Assembly: GCA_001414485.1 (NCBI GenBank)
Contig: LLEY01000173.1
Span: 59,017-123,016, forward strand
Length of the DNA stretch: 64,000 nt
Source: Calycina herbarum
Lineage: Eukaryota; Ascomycota; Leotiomycetes; Helotiales; Pezizellaceae
Direction: 5' to 3'
Shown here: positions 1 through 10,511 of the stretch, piece by piece
Numbering within the stretch: position 1 is the stretch's first letter
Layout: each line of letters opens with the position of its first letter
Program-made: the position numbers and the translations under genes
The notes under the pieces: generated by a model
What the model saw: the letters and a program-made list of their open reading frames with translations, nothing else
Told to the model about the DNA's origin: nothing
Database searches by the model: none

Positions 1-1282
1 GGTCCAGTACGGTTTGCCTCGGGTGATGGACACGGTGTGTTGGAGAACGTTGGTAAACTATTAAATAAGTAAACGCTCATCGATTGGCACACATATTTCT
101 TACCGGGAGATTCTTCTCGCTTAAAGGTGCGTCTTTATTTTCAGCTAATAGCTCCGTGACGATGGGAAGCAGATGTTTGATCAAAATATTGCGATATTTG
201 TTCCCCTTAGTAACAGCAAATTTAACCAACCTTAAAATGTTAACGAGGCTTGAGGGATAGGTTGCTGGCACTTACGGCACTGCAAAACTCGGGATGTGCT
301 GCACGATTTCTCCAAATTGAAAATATTGAATTGGGAATTTGCGGGCTGCGTCTTGAAATTCCGGGTTAGCCCCTAGGATTACATGTTAGTTCTTTGGAAA
401 TCCAAAATAGCTCAAAGATTCAACTTACACAATGACTCTCCCCAATAGATAGGGCCAATGACGGAGACTGTGATATACTCCAGGAAAGGGTAGTGGCATA
501 TCGGTTTCCATCCTAGTTTACAGCGAAGAATTAGTCACAATATCTCTCATTATCACATGTATAGTAGTGGACTTACCTTCCACAGCTTTCGTGTTGGCAA
601 GATACTTGTTGATTTCTTTCTTGAGAGTCTCTTGCATGTGAGGATAAATATCTGGTAACTTCGTGGTCAAACTTTCTCGCAAGACCCGAAAGAAGTAAAC
701 CTGAGTAGTATGTATGGATTCCTCTTCGTCATACCATATCTTGTTATATCTATACGAAAAGAGCTTTGATAGAGCAAGCGCCAAATCTATATCAAGTAGC
801 ATCCTAGAGAACTTACATCATCATAAGCTTTATTTAGCGAGAAGTTCGGCGAAGAAGCAAATTCCTTGACGTTTTTTTCGCTGGAAATAAAGACACAATA
901 GTTCTTTGGTGTTGGGAGCATATACGTCTTCCCGGGGACCTAGAGGTTTGAGCTTCATGTCCATTTGCGAATGACCTCAGACTTACATGTGCATCAACCA
1001 ACATGGCTCGGCCTTTGAGAAGCCACTTCTTGCCCTGTACCCATCGGGCAGCAGATGAGAAGAGTTCTTGTGAGATCTAAGTTAGACTTGATTTCAAGTT
1101 AGTTTCTGAAATATATGGAGAGCAGGGAGCAAGTGCAACGTACGTACAGGAGCATCAGGAAATGTAGGCATAATGCTGTTGAACCAGAAAGCCAAAAGAG
1201 CGACAAAAATGGCAATGCCAACCACGACGCCGCCATAGCTGAAAAGGGTAGTTTGAACAGGACTCCAGTCAAGTAAAGTCAT
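1..1282 (-). CDS. Cytochrome P450 monooxygenase, N-terminal part (runs off left edge)
   Basis: This is the N-terminal half of a fungal microsomal P450, a haem-thiolate monooxygenase acting at the endoplasmic reticulum. The start at 1282 (MTLLDW) is followed by one membrane anchor (YGGVVVGIAIFVALLAFWF). Later exons carry typical P450 landmarks: MLPTPKNYCVFISS and KEFASSPNFSLNKAYDD (about 860-940), then IWYDEEESIHTTQ and TTKLPDIYPHMQETLKKEI. The last visible exon ends in FTNVLQHTVSITRGKPYW. The haem-binding Cys motif lies beyond the edge, so it cannot be checked. Splicing DD to IWYDEEE with a canonical GTAAGT..AAG intron of about 78 bases keeps the frame; a shorter reading frameshifts. Exons are separated by 50-80-base introns. 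The nearby glycosyltransferase and MFS genes suggest secondary metabolism or detoxification. The substrate is unknown. Confidence 0.75.
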
Positions 1283-1677
1283 TCTTGCTGTCGGTTGCTT
1301 TGCTTTCAAAAGTCAAGAAGGGGGTTCAAATGATTCGTATGAGACGAGAAATAATTTCGGCACTCTACCTAGTAGCTCTATATGTCCATTTAAAGGTGGG
1401 CGAACCGCTGAAAAACGACTCGACCGGTTATACCGACACCACATACAGGGTATGTGTTCCTTACCACTCTTCTGATGTTAGTTTATTCTGCAGTTGCCCT
1501 CCACAGGCATCAGTTGCTCCCCACAAGCCAACTCCGCCCCCTTTCGCTTCACGGTTAATTGGCTACCTGAGAACCTCGCATCCCCATCATAGAACAAGAT
1601 CTATAGCCTGATCTGATACGCCTCAACGCCAGTACAGGATTACTTTCACCATCCTCTCGAGCTCTGAGATCAAGGAA

Positions 1678-3186
1678 ATGCCGTCCGTTCAAGTCGATCC
1701 AAAAATGCTGCCGTTCCTGGTGGGCCTCCCAGCTGGGGAACCACCAGAGGGAGTCCAAGCAAATTTTGAAAGCCCTCATAAGTTGGCGCCTCTCATGTAT
1801 TCAATGGGTACTGTGTTTGTGTTCATTATGCTTTGCTTCGTTTCGGCGAGGTTTTATTTCAAGACTGTTCATATTCGAAAATATACGTTGGATGATTGTG
1901 AGTCTTTCCGATGCTTTGCTTGGGCCTAGGACTAATTTTCCTTCAAGTGACATGTTTGATAGCAACGGTATGTAGTGCCAAGAGTCTGGTATGAAATATT
2001 CTTACAACTGCTAAACAAACAAATCAGCTAGGGACAATTGAGCAACTGATCACGGCTTGTCTAGGTAAGCAGCACAAAAGGCGCTTGAACCTTGATGCTA
2101 TACAACAGAGCCATCACTGACACAATTTGTAGTTGCAAAACTTGGAGCTGGGACCCACCAATGGGACCTAAAACTCGGAACCGTTCTTAACAACGACTTT
2201 ATCGTTGTTAGTCTCCATAATTCCAATCCCTCGGGTCAAGGCTAACTTTTTGAAATCAGACAGGCGCCGCCTTTGTAGTTTCCACCCTCCCAACAATGCT
2301 CTTTGCGAAACTCACCTTCTTCATTCTATACATTCAGATATTCCGCCCCCGAAAAACACTCGTAACCTGGATCTGGGGCGGAGCGATTGTAACCACCGCC
2401 TTCTACATATCCACCAGCATACCCCAGTTCTACCACCTCATTCCCGGACCAAAAAAGACTTGGATCAGTAATATAGATACAGACCCCAATAGTCCTCTTG
2501 CTATGGTGGGGATCGTTGCGTCTGTTTTTGGGATTGCCAGCGATTTTTACATCTTCTGTTTGGCAGCAGTGGGGATATGGCAGCTCAAAATGCCGAAAGA
2601 GCGGAGGTTAGTGATCATTGCGGTTTTCGCGACGGGATTGATGTCAGTGCCATTTCTGTTCTTGTTCGGATATTTCTAAGAAACTAATTTCTTAACTGCA
2701 GTGCCTGTGTAGTTAGCGTTTTTGCACTAATCTATCGGATCCGTTCGAAAAACGGCTCAGACGGTACCTACGACCTCTTCCCACCAATGTTACTTGTGTA
2801 AGTACTGCTCAATTCTTCACTAAACACCTCTCTAACTTCAAAAAGTCAGCGTTATCGAACTCTCGGTAGGGATTTCCTGCTCGTGCATGCCAACAATTGG
2901 GGGCTTGACAAAACATTACTCAAAACACATCACTGGTCTCACATAGTATTTCTCGCTGCGGCAGGGCCGTTCATACCTTAAAGGAAGCTCCCGCGACCAG
3001 CAAAGCCATGAGTATAGAGGTCTCGGGGAATCCGGAGAAGTTAATGGTGGCCAGGAGCCATATTCCAACCTTGAGAGGGTGGAACTTACGCAGCTGCGGC
3101 CAGTTAGAAATATGCCGTTGGATAATCGGAATCCAAACTGGGAGTTCGAGATGCCTGTTCGGAAGGTTCTTCGTGCTGCGAATTGA
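1678..3186 (+). CDS. SAT4/PTH11-type rhodopsin-domain integral membrane protein, with in-frame stop at 2944-2946
   Basis: This is a seven-helix plasma-membrane protein of the fungal SAT4/PTH11-like rhodopsin-domain family; related proteins are proposed receptors. Seven exons can be joined: 1678-1897, 1948-1967, 2028-2064, 2133-2206, 2260-2642, 2702-2797 and 2850 onward. Junctions restore family blocks such as YTLDD-LTCLIAT, AGTHQWDLKLG, STLPTMLFAKLTFFILYIQIF and IELSVGISCSCMPTIGG. In the last exon, TAG at 2944-2946 interrupts a frame that runs openly to TGA at 3184-3186. The C-terminal tail (RGLGESGEVNGG..VRKVLRAAN) is hydrophilic, as expected for the cytosolic end. No plausible intron removes the stop, since the only GT-AG pair spans 33 bases. 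The seven-helix core is complete, so the truncated form might still fold. Ligand unknown. Confidence 0.7.
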
Positions 3187-4138
3187 GCTGATCGCAATAC
3201 GTCTTCTAATCAAAGCAAGCAAAGCTTTTCAAATCATTATTTGAACATGGTCGCTCCGCATGGATATGGTTTTGCATATTTTTACAAAGAAGGGGCATTT
3301 TGAGCCATAGAGCTAAATAGATTCAATCCCAAAAAATAATTACACTTTATCACGGAAGTAACTGGCAGTGTTGATTCTGGTAATGAATACGTGAAGCACG
3401 GCAGAAACTAGTTTTTTCATATGAGAATATATAATACAATACTATACAGAGAAATGATGGGAGTTATGTTGACCCCGAAATTCCTCTTCCCCAACAACCC
3501 GAAAGCCATAACACTAGTAATTTGATTTGATATTGAAAACTGCATCATGACATCTTCCCTTCGGCGACCCGACCCTGGTGGACCCAATGAAATGAAGTTG
3601 GTGACGAAATCTGCATTTCGGAGGTTACATTCTTGATGCAGAACTGCCAAAGATTCCCAATTCATTATACGACGGGGAACAAAATGACACCAGGAGCTAC
3701 TTACAACAAATGTGGATCGAGTGTTTGTACGGGATAATATCTCATTCAACGACGCTCCGTTCCGTAACCCCCTCATGTCCCTCATGTCATGCAAGTTATA
3801 TATACCCGGTTGAAATAAGTATTAGCACACCAGCCATAGGGCAGCATATATATAGGAAAAACGATCTGCAATGTGACCTTCTACTATGAGGCTCACCGGT
3901 TGTTGGTTCTGCGCCGCTATCAAATCCTCTGGTGCGGTTGAAAGTACCTCGGTACCGTGAAATAAACTACATAGGCAATGAAAGAAACCAACACACTGAT
4001 TAAGGGAGGGCGGGCAAGTGCATAGATATTTGGGAAAGGCCAGGTTATCCACCCGATCTACCTTGGGCATAAGTAGTATCTACAACGACACGTGGACTGA
4101 TCAAATCATGCGCTAAGGTGGTGCTTATCCAATCAAAT
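3187..4138. other. Intergenic, no supported gene
   Basis: Reading frames here lack start context, splice logic and recognisable motifs. It separates the rhodopsin-domain gene from the glycosyltransferase 3' end. I see nothing else in it. Confidence 0.6.
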
Positions 4139-5664
4139 TCAGTTACTACCCGCCATCTTTTTAATCACACTAGCAGCAGTCTCTCGCCCATCATTCATCC
4201 GAGATCGTTCTCCAAATAGACGCGCCGTTGCTCTTATTTCTGTGCCACATCTGCTATCTTCATCCAAGACCATGTAAAGCGCATCACCAAACTCCTCTGC
4301 CGAAACATGAGGTGCGCAACTTTTGTTGGCGAAGAGGCCGATTTTGAGATACTCCGCACAGGTTGCATTACCGTAGGTATCATACCATACCGGAAGGATT
4401 ATCTGCGGCACCCCCGACCTATCATGTTATGCAGTTAGCTACCATTGTTTGGAAATGAATTTGGGAATAACTTCACTCACCTGCACGTCTCAAAGTACGC
4501 GTTGGCTCCTCCATGATGAACATGTGCCACGACCCCGGGGCGTGTTAGCAGATAGGCAGGGTCGACCGCTAACCACTCCACCATCTTGACTCTGCCTTCG
4601 GTCCACGAGTCTCCCAGAGCTGCCGTCACGCTGGCCAGATCGTCGTCTTCTGGCACCTTCCTCTTCCATAAAACCAACAGCCGTGGGTGTTGCTTCAACG
4701 CCCGCTCCAGCCCCTTTGCCAGAGCGATACAATCTTCATTCGACAGTGCCAGATGAGAGCCGAAGCTCACCAAGACCATTGCCGTCTCACTGCCACCCAT
4801 CCATTCCAAAAGCTGCCTTCCAGATGCCGTGAGGTCATCATTACCCAAAGGCAAAGAGACAATTGGCCCACAGGCGGTGACATTGTTTGGAATGAGATCC
4901 AACGGCAGACTCAGGGCTGGGAGGTCTGGAACCAGATAATGTGTACCTTCTGAGACGTAGGGTCCAATACTCGGTACCGGGCCAGGAAGTCCAACTGCTT
5001 TGCGAGCTGCAGCAATCTCGCGGAAAAGTGGTGACAACAAGAAACAATGAAGTCCAAGTCGCACAAGGATCCACGCATTTGCGAGGATCAAGTGGGCAGG
5101 TATGGGAAATGGGAACCCTGAAGACATCGCGGGGTATTTCCATAAAACACCCCCCCTTGGCTGAATGGGGACGAGTAAATCTTTGAGGCCCATCGGAGAC
5201 AAAATCACCAGCTTAATTCCTTTCTGACTGTATCGACAGGCGTCGATCTCAGGCGCGAGGGTTGGGTCAACCACTACGACCTGCGGTGCTATTTCACGGA
5301 GTAATGCAGAGCATGTCTCGTACAGGACCAAATATTTGCCATCTTTCCAGTGCTCCATCATCCGGTCAACGCCGGTGATACTAGATATGGCGCCACGAGA
5401 GCCTGGTGGATGTTGCAGCCCATGGAGACTATGTCCAGCCGAAAGGTAACTTTCGAACATCGAGCTACCGGGTCGAAGATGGAACCATGCATTGGGATGA
5501 AGTTTCTCAACGCGCGGTGCTAACGAGGCTGTCGAAGCGATGTGTACATCGAAAGAGGGTGCAGATTGGAGAAACTCGCTTGCAACTGATAGAATTACAT
5601 TGGCCTGACCGCGATCGCAGGATGTGATGAATAGAACCGAGTGGCTCCTTCCTTGAGCCGCCAT
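4139..5664 (-). CDS. UDP-glycosyltransferase (GT1-like)
   Basis: This predicted 487-residue cytosolic enzyme transfers a sugar from a UDP-sugar to a small lipophilic acceptor. Exons are 5664-4481 and 4418-4139; the intron joins ETCR to SGVPQIILPVWYDTYGNA in frame. The N-terminus SVLFITSCDRGQANVILSVA is the usual acceptor-domain start. The C-terminal donor-binding block has VAHVHHGGANAYFE followed by VPQIILPVWYD, the fungal counterpart of the plant PSPG box with its HxGG residues. I chose ATG 5664 because homologous proteins begin just before this first beta strand; an upstream ATG at 5715 would add 17 residues. It is divergent from the MFS gene, with 314 bases between starts, so a shared promoter and conjugate-then-export role is plausible. 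The acceptor is unknown. Confidence 0.87.
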
Positions 5665-5978
5665 GATTGATGGTGCAAAATCGTGTTCAGAAATTGCGAC
5701 GAATTGCAAGTGCATATTTATACGTCTTTTCACCTAGGCAAGTGCATAAACATTGGCATGGGTATACTTAGCCAACCGAAATAACCAACATGCATATGCT
5801 GTTGGAACATTTTACCTACATTTCTACGGTTGGCAAGCTAACAGCTACCATTCAATCTTCGACCGACCACAACCCAATTGCACCAATCCCTTTTTTTCTC
5901 ATTTTTCCTCTTTTCATTCCGCAGTTCTTAAGCCGGACGTACCATCGAAAGTTTCTCGGTGAGAAACTGTAACTCGTC
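5665..5978. promoter_or_regulatory. Shared divergent promoter of glycosyltransferase and MFS genes
   Basis: Only 314 bases separate the two divergent start codons. A pyrimidine-rich stretch (5886-5925) lies just upstream of the MFS start. Shared regulation is inferred from the layout; no specific operator could be identified. Confidence 0.45.
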
Positions 5979-7617
5979 ATGAGCGAGGATGGGGTCGATT
6001 TTGACGGGCACGATGATCCGGCGAGGGCTCAGAATTGGAAGCCATTCAAGAAATGGATGATGATAATTGTACTTGCACTTATGACCTTCTTATCGTACGT
6101 CTGTCTTCGATGGAGATATGCCTCTCTAATTCATTATAGAACTCTAGCGTCCACTATGTTCGCGCCTAGCGTTCCATCAGTAATGAATGAATTCAAATCA
6201 CAAAGCACGACTTTGAGGACTTTTGTGGTATCGATATACGTTCTTGGAAATGCAGCAGGCCCTTTAATTCTAGCGCCACTGTCAGAGATGTATGGTCGGG
6301 CTCCAGTCTATCGTGCAACCAACATTTTGTTTGTTCTTTGCACAGCTGCGTGTGCCCTTAGCATAGATCTCTCTATGCTGGTTGTGTTTCGGTTTCTAGC
6401 CGGCTCCATGGGCGCGGGCGTGTTGACACTCGGAGGAGGCACCGTAACTGATCTTTTTGTCCCCGAAGAGCGTGGGGCTGCAATAGCCGTGTGGTCATTG
6501 GGACCTTTGCTAGGCCCAGTTATCGGTCCCGTGGCAGGTTCGTTGTCTATGATTTTCCAACATAATTTTGTATTAATGATATGTAGGAGGTTTCATATAT
6601 GAAGAAAAGGGCTGGCGCTGGATTTTCTGGATTTTGACCATTGCGGTATGTTTCTAAGCACAACAACTTTTCTAGTAGAGTTCTCTGGCTGATTTCTAGT
6701 GTAGTCTGGCGGAGTGACGATAGCCTTTTTCGTCTTCGTGCCAGAGAGCTTCACACCTGCCATCTTGGAAAAGAAAGCTTCTCGCCTGCGCAAGACTGCG
6801 AATTCAAGCCTCCGGTCCAGATACGCCTCTGATCTTGGACCCCTCGCCACATTGAGCCGAGCTATTATCCGTCCAATCCAAATGCTGCTCTTCTCCCCTG
6901 TTGTTACTCTTATTTCCATTTTTTTGGCCATGGTCTTTGGTGAGTTGTACCTTCTCTACACCACTATAACATTTGTCTTCGAAGCCCAGTACAACTTCGC
7001 TAGTCACGCTTCCGGGCTCTCATTTCTTGGTTTGGGTGTTGGTATGCTCCTCGGAGCAGGGATATTCGGCGCTGTATCAGATCGCACGCTAAAGGCCCAA
7101 GCGAAACAAAATAATGGGGAAATGAAGCCTGAGTACCGTCTTAATGTCATGGTATATGGCTCTTTTCTCATTCCTGCGGGCTTTTTCATATATGGATGGA
7201 CTGCCGAAAAAGAAATTATGTGGATTGCGCCTATCATTGGGACTGCAATTATTGGCCTAGGCATGATGGCTGCTTTTGTGAGTTAAACCCAATCTCATGA
7301 GATTCCATCGCCATTGAGCCTAATCATTCCCTTTATAGATCCCCAGCCAAGCCTATCTAATAGACGCCTTTCCTCTTTACTCAGCCTCCGCGGTGGCTGC
7401 AAATACGGTTCTTCGCTCTGCGGCTGGTGCTTTCCTGCCACTCGCGGGACCACCTATGTATGCTCGTCTTGGATTGGGATGGGGTAATACTTTACTGGCT
7501 TTTATTGCAATTTTGTTAATCCCTTTTCCGGCTCTCTTGATGAAGTATGGGGAGAGGATTAGGAAGAGAAAGTCTATATTATTATTTCTGAGTGAGGCAG
7601 GTTGGAATGAGTCCTGA
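5979..7617 (+). CDS. MFS transporter, DHA1-type (polyamine/drug H+ antiporter)
   Basis: This predicted 474-residue, 12-helix plasma-membrane efflux antiporter has exons 5979-6094, 6140-6537, 6587-6645, 6705-7277 and 7339-7617, all with canonical junctions. The first loop carries LSEMYGRAPVYRATN, equivalent to the MFS signature GxxaDrxGRRxxl. Helix 5 has the antiporter-type run WSLGPLLGPVIGPVAG. A long charged central loop follows helix 6, and an RIRKRKS basic tail follows helix 12. The start at 5979 gives the short soluble N-terminus with DPARAQNW typical of the subfamily. Its pairing with a glycosyltransferase suggests export of a toxic or conjugated compound. The substrate cannot be read from sequence. 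Confidence 0.88.
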
Positions 7618-8444
7618 TGGACGAATATTTACGAACCCCCGCTGTATGCCGAGATCCAAGAAGTTCTGATCTCCCAACTCGTCTTCACGCTACACGCTCA
7701 ATTACGAGGTGGAAAATTAAGAGACATTTCATGTTCTATACTTCCCCCACAGGCATTTGGGTATATCCGACGTATGAAGTTTCTCTTCAATGTTCCTTGG
7801 AGATTGATCAAGAGTCTGGGTTTCGACAAGGACCTGATTAGAGAAACCTAAGGTTAGTGTTCAAATTTCGGAAGACTTAAGACTATGTTTGCTCCTCATG
7901 CTGCCCAGACATACCTCTAGAAATGACGATACTGACGAGATCACCCACATCTCTTCTTGCCCATCTTCCAATTCTGAGATCGGTGGCAATCCGCTTCTAA
8001 CATTCTCGTGCAGAAACCTACCAGTGCTCCAGGACCATGGACAACGAGAGAGGTTGGTATATCCCATCAGCAGCTCAACCTAAAATTCTCAAAACAATGC
8101 TAGCCCTCGGCATATTATTCAGGGACATAGACGATATTAGCATCCTTATACGCGAATCACCTGAGGAACTAGAAGAATGGGGAAAGACTCGAGACCGTGA
8201 AGAATGAGAGATAGAAGAAGTGGGGTTGGAATCTGAAAATTTGGCGATCGATTGTGCGCATACACTTTATGAGGAATTGAAGTCTGATCGTGCAATAAGT
8301 GGTCGCAAGAACCCACGTGTGTATGTTGGGGTGGAAAAGCACTGTCCTGTGTGGCAACGAACGATAGTTTTCGTTCCGATTATCGTTCAAGCTCCCCCAA
8401 AATCTTCACCTACTTCGGACTTCCAAGTTCTCAACTATACCTAA
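7618..8444 (+). pseudogene. Decayed gene of unknown function downstream of MFS transporter
   Basis: Two coding-like stretches without usable starts lie here. From 7618 to 7851, in frame directly after the MFS stop, the reading contains EPPLYAEIQEVLISQLVF and FGYIRRMKFLFNVPWRLIKS. From about 8000 a second frame gives MDNERGWYIPSAAQPKIL and ESPEELEEWGKTRDREE, then TGA at 8205-8207, then continues openly as EIEEVGLESENLAIDCAH to 8444. The composition looks like a globular protein, but I do not recognise the family. The internal stop and missing 5' end suggest a decaying gene. The alternative is a live small protein at 8036-8207. Confidence 0.4.
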
Positions 8445-8582
8445 GACCCTTAAACAGCCGTCTATCTTCTTCCAGGCTAGTTCACACAATCTCATCTATT
8501 CCCTTACATGTTTCAATACAATCACAAGTCGCTGAGCGCAGAGTGGTTCCGTTCCATTGATTTTCACTTCGGTGTGCCTATG

Positions 8583-9500
8583 TCATCTAAACCCCCAGTA
8601 CGCATGACGCCAACATCTTCTGCTCCGATTTGTTGTCAAGACACGACATCTCTTTCCCTGTTTCGTTGTCCCTGTGCATCGATATTTTCTGGGCGGTGGC
8701 TGTGGACCTGCTGGTGGGAATTGGACTGGTGGAAATTGATTGAGCGGTAGGGCGAGCGGTAGAAATCTAAGGTTCCAGTAAGGGTTTTCTGGTGCTGGTT
8801 GTTGGACTGGTGCAGCTGGTGGACGTATGGCTGGTGGTATGAGGGTTTGGAATGGGGTTTGTCCCGGTGCCGCCGGTTGTGATGCTTGTTGTTGCTGGGT
8901 CGATTGAGATTGAACATCAGCTTGAGATGCTGGATTTTGAGCTGGTGGTGGAGGAGCTTGATGCTTCTGGGAAACTGTAGTGGGCTGCTGATCTGAGTGG
9001 TCGTAGTCTGGTTGGACCGCCTGCGTGTTTGCCTGTTGTTCGGCGGTGGAAGGCGACTGTGGCTGTGGAGTATGTGCTACCAGTTGGGATTGAGAAACTT
9101 GTGGTTGATTTGAACCTGACTGATCTTGACCTGAACCTGACTGCTCCTGCTGACTCGCTTGTATCCCTTCCACTATTTCTGCTCGATTCTCGTCTGCGGA
9201 TTCTCTCCGTGTTGAGGGTCTGGCTATAGCGTCGTGATTATCCACTCGGTCGTCATCGTCTTCGTTCTCTAGCGGAGGAGGTGACTCTGATGTAGTTCCG
9301 TCATTTGATGGTTGGCTGTGCGTTGAATCTGGCTGAGTACTCCTGGTTTCCTGGGCATGATCTTCTTCGTTTCCTGGAGAAAGATGGAGTGATATACTCT
9401 CGTCATTTGAGGGTTGCCCGTGCGCTGGGTTTGGCCTGGCTCTCCTGGGTCTCCGGGAATTCTCTTCTTCACTTCCGGCTTCTTCGTCCTTTTTCTCCAT
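8583..9500 (-). CDS. Intrinsically disordered protein with C-terminal Cys3-His knuckle (DUF5763-like)
   Basis: This single-exon protein of about 305 residues starts at MEKKDEEAG (9500); an in-frame ATG at 9527 would add nine residues. It is acidic and Arg/Glu-rich at first, then a long Gln/Pro/Ser-rich disordered region. It ends in a compact motif: C-x9-C-x10-C-W-R-H within YRCTGTTKQGKRCRV and RRCWRHAYWG. That spacing resembles the short DUF5763-type CxxxTxxGxxC..CxxH knuckle, which probably binds zinc; this assignment is from memory. The gene is divergent from 10512-11720, whose product ends in a related motif. No signal peptide is present. The role is unknown; nucleic-acid or protein tethering would be a guess. 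Confidence 0.6.
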   Translation of the reverse strand: MEKKDEEAGSEEENSRRPRRARPNPAHGQPSNDESISLHLSPGNEEDHAQETRSTQPDSTHSQPSNDGTTSESPPPLENEDDDDRVDNHDAIARPSTRRESADENRAEIVEGIQASQQEQSGSGQDQSGSNQPQVSQSQLVAHTPQPQSPSTAEQQANTQAVQPDYDHSDQQPTTVSQKHQAPPPPAQNPASQADVQSQSTQQQQASQPAAPGQTPFQTLIPPAIRPPAAPVQQPAPENPYWNLRFLPLALPLNQFPPVQFPPAGPQPPPRKYRCTGTTKQGKRCRVLTTNRSRRCWRHAYWGFR

Positions 9501-10511
9501 ATCCCAGGAGCTCCTGTTGTAAATCATTTGGGACCATGGGCCAGGAAGAGGAATAAAATGGCGTCAGGAAGATCCAAGCATAATACATATGTTCTTTGAG
9601 TTTACCTACACTGAAAGAGGTTTGCTATTTGGGAGATTGGGAGATTTTAATCATGACACAAGGAAATCTATGCAACTTCCCATTAACTTTTTAGTCTGCG
9701 TGTACCATTGACGGAAACAGAAATTCCTTTGGTTTTGGTTTAGTCTTGATCTTTTGGAACTTCTTCACAACTGTCTCTCAATCAAATCTAGGTCACTACT
9801 ATTAAAATGGAACGGCTTGGTATAATAAAACTTTATTACGAGAAGATCAAAAGGTAGACATGGCTGTTGTGAGGTTAAGGCTGCTGAACACCCTTCTTAT
9901 TGCCAAACTCCGTGGAAATCAAGCGCTGTAGTGATCTGGACAGCCTTTTTAACTTTCCAGGTAATTCAACTAAATTATTCCAAAAAGTCAGAACATTGCA
10001 GACTGTTAGCCCAAATATTTGCAACAGTCAACTTCTATCCCCAGGTCAATACTGCGTATCAAGGAAGTACCTATCTACTGCCACTTGTATTCTCCACCAG
10101 GAGACAGCCTACACATATCCCGCTTACCAAAATAGTACAGCTTTGGAATCGTGTTTGACCCCAAAGAAACAAAGAAACCCCAGAAGAATTCTTTTGAGCA
10201 AACAATTTAGTGAGCAGGGACCAAGCTATGCTATAGCTCGCAGGGTTGAATAAAGAACTTGGCCCGCAAGCTGTCGGTTTTCCATCACTCTTTGATAACA
10301 AAAAAGGAGTCGAAACCCGCATGCGGCATACATATATATTCAACACCATGACAAAGAACAAAGAAGCGCATTCCATTTCCCTAACTCTTAAATGCTCGTC
10401 CCACTTCGGTACATTTACAGGGTTTTCACTCACACCAACCCAAGGTTTCTACACTTCACGCTTTGACTAGAGTACCTCTGTAAAACATTTAAGCCCAAAA
10501 CAAACAACAAA
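9501..10511. other. Intergenic between the two Cys3-His-tail genes
   Basis: About 1 kb separates the divergent starts. Longer frames, for example at 9900-10253, have noncoding composition. It may act as a bidirectional promoter. I see no conserved structure. Confidence 0.5.

Noticed and set aside
77..130. Apparent stop after SEKNLPVRNMCANR in the P450
   Set aside because: A GTAAGA..AATAG intron of about 52 bases removes it and continues as LPFTNVLQHTVS.
770..860. Apparent frameshift between NKAYDD and the next P450 exon
   Set aside because: A canonical GTAAGT..ACAAG intron of about 78 bases joins DD to IWYDEEE in phase 0, so no frameshift is needed.
9900..10253. 117-codon frame between the two Cys3-His genes
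   Set aside because: Composition is not protein-like and no motif or splice structure supports it.
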